A stretch of 64,000 bases of DNA. Origin: Flavihumibacter stibioxidans. Its GTDB lineage: Bacteria; Bacteroidota; Bacteroidia; Chitinophagales; Chitinophagaceae. This document shows positions 26,370 through 35,100 of this stretch, one piece after another; the first letter of the stretch is position 1, and the number at the start of each line of letters is the position of its first letter. The notes beneath the pieces were generated by a model that saw only the letters and a list, made by a program, of their open reading frames with translations, searched no databases and had not been told where the DNA came from. Location of the stretch: the NCBI RefSeq assembly GCF_014332695.1, contig NZ_MBUA01000029.1:1-64000 (forward strand). The letters are read 5' to 3'. The translations under genes were made by a program, and so were the position numbers.

Positions 26370-26987
26370 TCACAATTTCTCCAGCATGCTGATTAATATT
26401 TTATACCCGTTGTCCATCAGGTCAATCGGTTCCAGGTTTTCATTGTGGTAGGCTTTGCAACGTTCGCGGCAGTATAGGGCACTCATTCCATGTACCGTGG
26501 ACCAGATGGTGAAGGAGAGGTAATTGATATCCTGCCCCTTAAACCTTCCTCTTTCCTGGCATTGTGCCAGGATGACTTTGAGGAAATTCATGGTCTGGTG
26601 GCCCATATGCCATTCTTCATCTTCTTCCTCGTGCTTGATGGGTGCCTGCATGATAAACATGAGGTCATAGAAATCCTTGTTGTTGCGGGCAAATTCGAGA
26701 TAAACCAGTCCCAGCGCCTTCAGTCGCTCGAAGGGATCAGCCACATGCTGCAGGGGCTGCATCTTATCCAGCATCCGCCGGAATCCCTCCTCGTGCAATG
26801 CATGGAAGATATCATCCTTGTCCTTGAAATAGGTATAAATGGTACCCGGACTGTATTCTATCTTCTCCGCGATATTGCGGATACTGGCTTCGAAATAGCC
26901 CTTTTCCAGGAAAATTGTCCGGGCTGCGTCGAGAATCAGCTCCCGCATCTTTTCCTTTTCCCTTAGTTTCCTGGCGGCGATGGTCAT
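26370..26987 (-). CDS. TetR-family repressor of the RND efflux operon
   Basis: A 205-aa regulator. The N-terminal helix-turn-helix (about 12-60) has the TetR pattern: ILDAARTIFLEKGYFEASIR, IAEKIEYSPGTIYTYFKDKD. The C-terminal ligand domain is typical of the family but not of a known subgroup; it resembles repressors with a DUF-type C-terminal fold for efflux control. It lies 62 bases upstream of the TolC-like gene in the same direction. Matching palindromes precede both genes, which supports autoregulation and control of the pump, with release by a pump substrate. Confidence 0.92.
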   Translation of the reverse strand: MTIAARKLREKEKMRELILDAARTIFLEKGYFEASIRNIAEKIEYSPGTIYTYFKDKDDIFHALHEEGFRRMLDKMQPLQHVADPFERLKALGLVYLEFARNNKDFYDLMFIMQAPIKHEEEDEEWHMGHQTMNFLKVILAQCQERGRFKGQDINYLSFTIWSTVHGMSALYCRERCKAYHNENLEPIDLMDNGYKILISMLEKL

Positions 26988-27013
26988 GCTTTAAGTTTAC
27001 ACGTCAAAAATAT

Positions 27014-27026
27014 TGAACACTGTTCA
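27014..27026. promoter_or_regulatory. Operator upstream of tetR
   Basis: TGAACACTGTTCA about 27 bases upstream of the TetR start (26987), the second copy of the palindrome at 26339. Its position would block the tetR promoter when occupied. Confidence 0.8.
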
Positions 27027-27060
27027 GCCAGCAAAATATTTTTCGTCCGGATTGGCCGCG

Positions 27061-27105
27061 CTCCCCCCTCACCCGTCGGGTGCCACCCGACGGGTGAGGG
27101 GGGAG
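27061..27105. repeat. CACCCG/CGGGTG palindrome with extended arms
   Basis: A perfect 45-base palindrome: 22-base arms (CTCCCCCCTCACCCGTCGGG then TG), one central C, and the complement. The core is the block set CACCCG, T, CGGGTG, spacer, CACCCG, A, CGGGTG. It lies between divergent genes (tetR and the 520-aa lipoprotein). Confidence 0.88.
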
Positions 27106-27182
27106 CATCTTGTCATAAATGCTTGAAAATGTCCCAGTATTACCGTCGGGTATTGCAGCCGGTATTGCTGAACACCCCGATC

Positions 27183-27239
27183 CACCCGTCGGGTGGCACC
27201 CGACGGGTGAAAGAAATGGCCGACGGGTGAAAGAAATGC
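27183..27239. repeat. CACCCG/CGGGTG palindrome plus tandem copy of its right arm
   Basis: The core palindrome CACCCGTCGGGTG, G, CACCCGACGGGTG occupies 27183-27209. A roughly 20-base unit, CCGACGGGTGAAAGAAATG, then occurs twice in tandem (27200-27218 and 27220-27238). The second lacks a matching left arm, so half of the palindrome has been duplicated. Confidence 0.8.
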
Positions 27240-27418
27240 AAATTTTATTAAAGGCTCACACCAAAATGTAAGCTCCGGCATGCCACCGGGGTCTAGGTTT
27301 GCAATTGATTATTAATATGCCCGGAATGTGAAATGTTTGTTAAGTACAATTTCCTACCCAACCCTTTCATCTCTTTCGGAGGTATCTGTAGCAGAAACTA
27401 AATCCTAAAAAAGTTTAT
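27240..27418. other. Leader and promoter region of the 520-aa lipoprotein gene
   Basis: Together with 26988-27239 this makes a gene-free stretch of over 400 bases. Apart from the operator and the two palindromes it is AT-rich, with no RNA gene or riboswitch recognised. Confidence 0.4.
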
Positions 27419-28981
27419 ATGAAAAGTTTAATTTATTCCAGGCTCTCCATTTTAGCATTGTTCGTACTCTTTCTTGTTGGTTGCAGCAAGGATGATGTGG
27501 TACAACCCGGCAATGGTGGTAACGGCGGCAATCCGATTCCTTCGCCAGTTAATGGCGAGTTCCGTTTTATGGTGGCAGGCCTCCCGGGAGAACAGGCTGT
27601 TATCAGTGGTTTATCAGCTGTAGTAAATGTAGTGGACAGTCTGCAGCGTCCGGTCTGGACCAGCAAGAAACTGGCCTTAACTTATGATGGTAAATACCGC
27701 TCAGAATTGCTATCGCTGAAACAGGACAATTACAGGATCTCAAGCTTCCTTATTACTGACAGTTCAGGAAAAGTAAGGTTCATCATCCCGATGGCCAACT
27801 CTGCCAAAGCTTCGCTGGTAAAGAATCCACTTGCGCATGCACTACCCATATTGAAGCAGTCAGCAGGGGAACAGGCACTGGAAGTAGCGCGTATTGCCCC
27901 AGGTGATAAGCCGGAAGCATTTGGATATCCGGCCGGCACATTTGAAACGGTGGAGGAAACCCCCGCCCAAAAATACCTGAAGATTCTGGTACAGCCCCTG
28001 ATTAAGATTGGGGATATAGTTTATGACAGCATTCCGGTTTCCTACCAGCTCACTACCTGGGATTCAGCCGGACAGGCTAGTATGCAAATGGGTTATTTTG
28101 TGCCGGGCAGGAATGAATTATCCCTCCTGAAATCCGCATCCAGATACAACCTCAAGGTGATCAAATGGGGAACTTCTGACGAGATCACACTCAGGCCTGC
28201 CGATGTGCAGGAAGGCACTGTATACTCACTTGGCGGCAGCAGGGCAGCAAAAAAGCTACGTTCCGAACTGACTTATAAACTGGAAAACGGGACTTCCAAA
28301 CCCGAAACCCGTGCGGTTTATGAATATGAAAATGATGGAAGACTGTCGCAGGTGGTTCATTACCTTAAAAGAGCTGACAATACAACCTATATCGATATGA
28401 CGGAAAAGTTTGAGTACAATGGCTTCCGGAAACCTGCTAAAATTAAACGTTACAATACCAACAATGAACTGATCAGGGAAAGCGCATTTGTTTATGGCAA
28501 TGAAGGCAGGGTGTCTGAAATGACCGTGCTGGAGAGCGGTGTACGTACAACCGCCAGGGTTGGATACAGCTCAAAGCCGGGGAATACAGGTATCACCGGC
28601 AATTATGAAGTGAATACCCGGTACGAATACAGCAACAGCAATATAACCACTAACTATACCATGAGTTTTGTTGGTGGAAACAATTTGACCGATGCCGCCA
28701 CGACTTCAAACCACAACAGTGAGCTCGGTTCCTACCAGTATGATTTCAATATCAACCCTTATATCCACCTGAACCGTCCGGATTTATTAATGCCGGAGCA
28801 CTCCCGTCACAATGCAACCGTCGAAGTGAAAACATACCATGGGTCCTATCCCATTGCCGTGGCCTATGATTTCGTGTATAAGTATGACGCTGACGGTTAC
28901 CCGATGGAAGTAGTAAAGAGTTATAAATCCTATTTAACCGGACAGTTTTTATACAAGATCAGGACGGTATATAATTACTGA
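27419..28981 (+). CDS. Surface or periplasmic lipoprotein with YD-like C-terminal repeats
   Basis: A 520-aa lipoprotein; lipobox LVGC places the lipid on C22, followed by SKDD and a glycine-rich linker. Residues about 45-280 look like beta-sandwich domains (FRFMVAGLPGEQAVISGLSA, SYQLTTWDSAGQASMQMGYF). The C-terminal part (about 290-520) has repeats such as YEYENDGRLSQVVHYLK, FEYNGFRKPAKIKRYN and YGNEGRVSEMTVL, resembling the loose YD-type repeats of Bacteroidota lipoproteins. The family was not named with confidence. It stands alone and ends in a strong terminator-like palindrome. No enzymatic motif is seen. Confidence 0.7.
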   Translation: MKSLIYSRLSILALFVLFLVGCSKDDVVQPGNGGNGGNPIPSPVNGEFRFMVAGLPGEQAVISGLSAVVNVVDSLQRPVWTSKKLALTYDGKYRSELLSLKQDNYRISSFLITDSSGKVRFIIPMANSAKASLVKNPLAHALPILKQSAGEQALEVARIAPGDKPEAFGYPAGTFETVEETPAQKYLKILVQPLIKIGDIVYDSIPVSYQLTTWDSAGQASMQMGYFVPGRNELSLLKSASRYNLKVIKWGTSDEITLRPADVQEGTVYSLGGSRAAKKLRSELTYKLENGTSKPETRAVYEYENDGRLSQVVHYLKRADNTTYIDMTEKFEYNGFRKPAKIKRYNTNNELIRESAFVYGNEGRVSEMTVLESGVRTTARVGYSSKPGNTGITGNYEVNTRYEYSNSNITTNYTMSFVGGNNLTDAATTSNHNSELGSYQYDFNINPYIHLNRPDLLMPEHSRHNATVEVKTYHGSYPIAVAYDFVYKYDADGYPMEVVKSYKSYLTGQFLYKIRTVYNY

Positions 28982-28991
28982 TAGACGGATT

Positions 28992-29058
28992 AAAAAGCCG
29001 GTTTCCCCCTTCACCCGTCGGGTGCCACCCGACGGGTGAAGGGGGAAACCGGCTTTTT
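28992..29058. terminator. 67-base perfect palindrome: CACCCG/CGGGTG core with terminator arms
   Basis: Arms of 33 bases around one central base. The outer arm AAAAAGCCGGTTTCCCCCTT and its complement flank the standard CACCCGTCGGGTG core. Both ends finish in five Ts on the outgoing strand, so it should terminate transcription from either side. It begins 10 bases after the lipoprotein stop. Confidence 0.85.
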
Positions 29059-29195
29059 GTTTGCCCAATATCAAATACTGGTTTCCCTTCCGATTTCGGT
29101 ACATTTGGGTATCCAGCCTTTTGTTTTTCCGTTCCTGTCAATTTTCCGGCTCAGCTCCGCCAGTCCGTATTTTCTGATAAAATTAACCGCTCTTT

Positions 29196-32100
29196 ATGAA
29201 GGTGTCTACGAATACGGTTTATGACCTCCTGGTCAGGATGAGGCAGTACTTCATTTCAGGTGATTCTATTAAATACTATTCACCGGATGCTCCCCTGCGG
29301 TCTGAGTTGTTCAATTCCGACCAGATGGAAAAGCAGGGTGGCATTGTGGCTGCTTCTCACCGCCTGGCAGCAGGGAAGGCCCCGGACCAGTTGCTGAAAA
29401 GACTGGCCGAAAATGAAAAGATCCTGCTGGAAGTCAGGAACCTCCTGAGCGATACCTTAAAGTCCAAACGATTTATTACTCCCGCCGGAGAATGGTTGCT
29501 CGATAACTTTTACCTGATCGAAGAACAGATCGTTATCGGGAAAAAGCACCTGCCCAAAGGATACAGCCAAAGCCTGCCTCGCCTGTCCAATGGCCCATCA
29601 GCGGGACTTCCCAGGGTTTATGATATTGCGCTGGAAATCATCTCGCACAGCGACGGCCGCATAGATCTTAAAAGCCTGATCCGGTTTGTAGCCGCTTATC
29701 AGTCTGTAACCAAACTGAAACTGGGAGAACTCTGGGCCATTCCCATTATGTTGCGGCTGGCGCTGATTGAAAACCTGCGCCGGGTTTCGACCCATGTGGC
29801 AATGGATAAAATCGACCAGAACCTGGCCGATTACTGGGTGGAGGAAATGATGGCCACAGCCGAAAAAAATCCGCGTAACCTGATCCTGCAGATTGCAGAT
29901 ATGGCAAGGTCCAAGCCGCCGTTGAACAGTGCCTTCGTGGCTGAATTCACCCGAAGATTGCAAGGTAAGGGACCCAACCTGGCCCTGCCACTCACCTGGC
30001 TGGAACAGGAGTTGTCAGAACACGGTTTTACCAGTAACGAGCTGATACATATCGAAAACCAGAACCAGGCTTCCTGCCAGGTTTCCATGAGTAACAGTAT
30101 CAACAGCCTCCGCTTCCTGAGTACCACCAACTGGCAGGAATTTGTTGAAACACTCAGCACGGTTGACCAGGTTCTAAGGGAAGACCCCGAAGGCACCTAC
30201 TCAGAAATGGACTTTAATACGCGCGACGAATACCGGCATGTGGTCGAAAACATCGCCAAAAAAAGCCCCTTTTCAGAATATGAGATCGCCTTGGCAGCAC
30301 TGGAGCTAACCAGGGCCAATACTACAGATCCGCATAAACCCAAAAAGCTATCCCATATCGGCTACTACCTGATTGACAAGGGTGTGGCTGAGCTGAAAAA
30401 GAAGGTAGGGATGAAGCCCGGTATTTCGGAAAGCCTGAATGAATATGTAGCACGGCATCCGGTCAGTTTCTATACCATTTCACTTTTCATAGTTTCGGCA
30501 CTGCTCACATCCGGCTTTACCTACCTTGCCTGGTATCCGGCAATGAACTACTGGTTATTGGTCCCGGTTACATTATTCAGCCTTTTTGCGACCAGCCAGT
30601 TCGCCGTATTATTCGTCAACTGGGTATCCACCCTGCTGGTTAAGCCGAAAGCCCTGCCCCGCATGAATTTTGTAAAGGGAATTCCGGCGGAATCGCGAAC
30701 CCTGGTAATAGTTCCCACCATGCTCACGAATGCTGCGGGTATTGATTCACTGCTGGAGGGACTTGAAATCCGTTACCTGGCCAACATTGACGAAAACCTG
30801 CACTTTGCATTGCTCACTGATTTTACCGACGCGCCACAGCAGCAGGAACCTGAAGACGAAAATTTGCTGCAGCTGGCAGCCAATGGGATAGAAAGCCTGA
30901 ACAACAAATACAGTCGCGAAAAAAGCGACATTTTTTTCCTCCTGCACCGTCCCCGTACCTGGAATGCCGGGGAAAACTGCTGGATGGGTTATGAACGCAA
31001 AAGGGGTAAACTCGGGGCGCTCAATGAGCTGATCAGGCTTGGAAAAACAGACAGTTTTTCACTGATCGTTGGCCACCTGGGTGTGCTCACCAATGTTAAA
31101 TACGTCATCACCCTGGATACCGATACCCAGCTACCCAGGGAAACCGTTTGGAAAATGGTGGCAACCATTGCACACCCCCTGAATGAACCCATATACAGTA
31201 TCCGCAAAGCAAGGATCATCGAAGGATATGGGATACTGCAGCCCAGGGTGGCTGTAAGCATGCCAGGTAAAAACAGTTCTTTCTATTCCCGCTTACACGC
31301 CATGGACGCGGGACTGGATCCATATACCCGGGTAAGCTCGGATGTTTACCAGGACCTGTTCCGGGAGGGTTCCTTTATAGGCAAAGGAATTTACCAGGTA
31401 GAAACTTTTGAAAGAACCCTGGCCCATCGTTTCCCCGAAAACAGGATACTTAGCCATGACCTGCTGGAAGGCTGCCATATCCGGTCCGGTCTGCTCAGTG
31501 ATGTCCAGCTGTATGAAGCCTACCCCAATTCCTATATGGCCGATGTCAAACGCAGGCATCGCTGGATCAGGGGCGACTGGCAGATACTTTCCTGGATATT
31601 CCCTTATGTTCCGGTCACCGAAAACCAAGTTGAAAGAAACCGCTTATCCATTCTGTCGATCTGGAAAATTTTCGATAACCTGCGGCGCAGCCTGGTTTCT
31701 CCCGCCTTTCTCATCCTGTTTTTGGTCGGATGGCTTTTGCTTCCCAATGGCATGGTTTGGACGGCGGCATTGATCGTGCTGAGGTTCCTGCCGGATACGC
31801 TACAGGTGGGCTGGGAGTTACTCCACCAGCCGGAAGAAATCAGCCGGTATGAACATTTCAAGGAATCATTCCGTAAAGCCAACTCCGGTTTTTTATTACA
31901 GGTGTTCTCCCTGAGCGCACTGCCTTTTGAAGCCTGGTACACCCTTGATGCCATCACCCGTTCCCTCTGGAGAATGTGGGTGTCAAAAAAACACCTGCTG
32001 GAATGGACTCCTTCGGGATCAGACCATCTGCCCTCAAATGCCTCCCTGCCCGGAACCTATCTTGCCATGTGGAGTTCGCCCCTGGTGGCGATTGCAGGCA

Positions 32101-35100
32101 CCCTGAGCCTGGCATGGTACAATCCCCTTACACTGCTGGTAGCAGCCCCCGTGTTGATACTCTGGTTGGTGTCGCCGGCCCTGGCCTGGAAGATCAGCCT
32201 TCCGCTGGAACCCAAAAAAGTATCATTGAGTGAAGAAAAGCAGGTATTTCTTAAAAAGCTTGCCAGGAGAACCTGGGGATATTTTGAACAATTTGTAAAT
32301 GCAGGTGAGAACTGGCTTCCCCCTGATAATTTCCAGGAGCACCCGATTGGTGTGGTTGCCCACCGGACATCCCCCACCAATATTGGTCTCTCGCTTTTAT
32401 CAAACCTGTGTGCCTTTGATTTCGGATTCATTCCGGCCGGAGAACTGATCAACCGAACCAATAATACACTGGAAAGCATGCAGCGCCTGGAAAAATACAG
32501 GGGGCACCTGTTCAACTGGTATGACACCATCACCCTGCATCCCCTTTATCCGCGTTATATTTCCTCCGTAGACAGCGGGAACCTGGCCGGCCATCTCGTT
32601 ACCCTGAAACAGGGATTACTTCAGTTACCCAGGGGCCATATTGTTTCCCCTCTTGTTTTCGAAGGCATCCGGATCACCTACCTTGTTCTGCTGGAAGACC
32701 TGGGAGACCAATCCTTCCATGCTCTTCAAAAGTTCGGTACCGAGCTGGCTGCTGCCGCTGCAAAGAAATCACCTTGCCTCAGAACCATCAAGACCTCTCT
32801 ATACAACCTGGCGGCATGCATGGAGTTACTAAACGAGGAAATCAATTCGGAGATACCTGATGATGCCAGTTGGTGGATAGACTCACTGAACAGGCAAATC
32901 AAGTCCGCCACCGATGACCTGGTATTCATTGCACCCTGGCTGATCCTGCCGGCCATACCGGCTTCGTTCCCGGAATTAGAGGAACTGGAAACGATGAAAT
33001 GCCTGCAGGAACTGGCCAATGCGGATATGGAATATGACCCCGTCATCCGGTTATATGAAACCCCGGAACTCGCCGGTGAAGATTTCCAATGGCTGAAGAA
33101 ACTGCAAACCTGCCTGAAAACTGGCAGTGACCGGGTTAATGAAAGAATGGTTATGATCGAAAGAATGCAGGTGGCCTGCGAGCAACTGGCCGACATGGAC
33201 TATGATTTCCTGTATGACAAATCAAAACATTTACTGAGCATAGGTTTCAATGTGGAGGAGAACCGGCGCGACCAGGCCTATTACGACCTGCTGGCATCCG
33301 AGGCAAGGCTGGCAACATTTGTGGCTATCTCGCAGGGCAAATTACCCCAGGAAAGCTGGTTTGCCATGGGCAGGCTGCTGACCAATCCGGGCTTTGATCC
33401 CGTATTGCTCTCCTGGAGCGGCTCCATGTTTGAATACCTGATGCCCCTGCTGGTAATGCCTACCTATGACAATACCCTGCTGGACCAGACCATGAAGTCT
33501 GCGGTGGAAAGGCAGATTGAATATGGTAAATCGAGGGATCTGCCCTGGGGCATTTCTGAATCGGGGTATAATATGGTGGATGTAAATATGAATTACCAGT
33601 ACAAGGCATTCGGTGTTCCCGGACTGGGATTAAAAAGAGGCCTGGGAGATGACAGGGTGATAGCGCCGTATGCTTCTGTAATGGCCCTGATGGTGGAACC
33701 CGAGGACTCCTGTGAAAACCTGGTCAGATTAACGGAAGACGGTTTCCTGGGAAGGTATGGATTCTTTGAAGCCATTGATTATACCGGCAGCAGGATTCCC
33801 AGGGGCCAGTCGCATGTGGTGATCCGTTCCTTTATGGCGCATCATTCTGGCATGAGTCTGCTTTCGCTCGCTTATCTCCTGCTTAATAAGCCCATGCAGC
33901 AAAGGTTTACAGCTGAACCACAGTTCCAGGCCACACTGTTGTTATTGCAGGAACGCATACCGAGGGCCACCATATTCTACGCACATACTGCTGACCTGAC
34001 AGAAACGCCCGTGCAGCCGGTGGAACATGAAATGCGGGTCATCAATACCCCTAATACTCCGGTTCCCGAAATACACCTCATGTCGAACAGCAAATACCAG
34101 GTGATGGTTACCAATTCGGGAGGAGGCTACAGCCGCTGGAAGGATATTTCGGTTACCCGTTGGCGGGAGGATGGAACCTGCGACAACCGGGGTGTATTCT
34201 GTTATATCAGGGATATTGAATCGGGATTGGTATGGTCGAATACCTACCAGCCGGTGAAAGCGGAACCCAAATCATTCAATGCCGTTTTCACGCAGGGGCA
34301 TGCAGAATTTCGCCGGCGCGATGACGGATTTGAAACCAAAACAGATATTGTCGTATCACCTGAAGATGATGTTGAAATTCGCAGGATCCGCATCACCAAT
34401 AAAAGCACGGGTAATAAAACCCTCGAATTGACCAGTTATGCAGAAGTGGTACTGGCGCCGGCCGCCGCCGATGCGGCTCATCCAGCCTTCAGCAATCTTT
34501 TTGTCCAGACCGAGATCCTGGCCCGGTATCCTGCCATCGTTTGTACCCGGCGACCCCGCTCCATCCATGAAATGCCACCCTGGATGTTTCACCTGATGAC
34601 GGTACAGGGTACTGAATCAATCGCCGTATCTTTTGAAACCGACCGGATGAAATTCATCGGCAGGAACCAGCATTTGTCCAATCCAAAGGCCATGCAGGGC
34701 AACCAGCAGCTGTCAGACTCTGCGGGTTCGGTGCTGGATCCCGTGGTAGCGATCCGTCACCGGATCATAATCAAACCCAACCAAACCGCTGAAGTGGACC
34801 TGGTATTCGGCATCGGCGAAACCCGTCCGGCTTGCATGGAACTGCTGGCAAAATACCGGGACAGGCACCTCAAGAACAGGGCATTTGAACTGTCCTGGAC
34901 CCATAGCCAGGTGTTGTTACGACAGATCAACGCAAACGAAGCAGACGCGCTTTTATTCAACAAAATTGCGGGGTCCATTGTCTTTTCAAACCCAGCCCTG
35001 CGGGGCGATTCCACTATCATCAAAAACAATCGCCGCGGCCAGCCCGGACTCTGGAGTTATTCTATTTCGGGTGACCTTCCCATTTTATTGCTGCACATTA

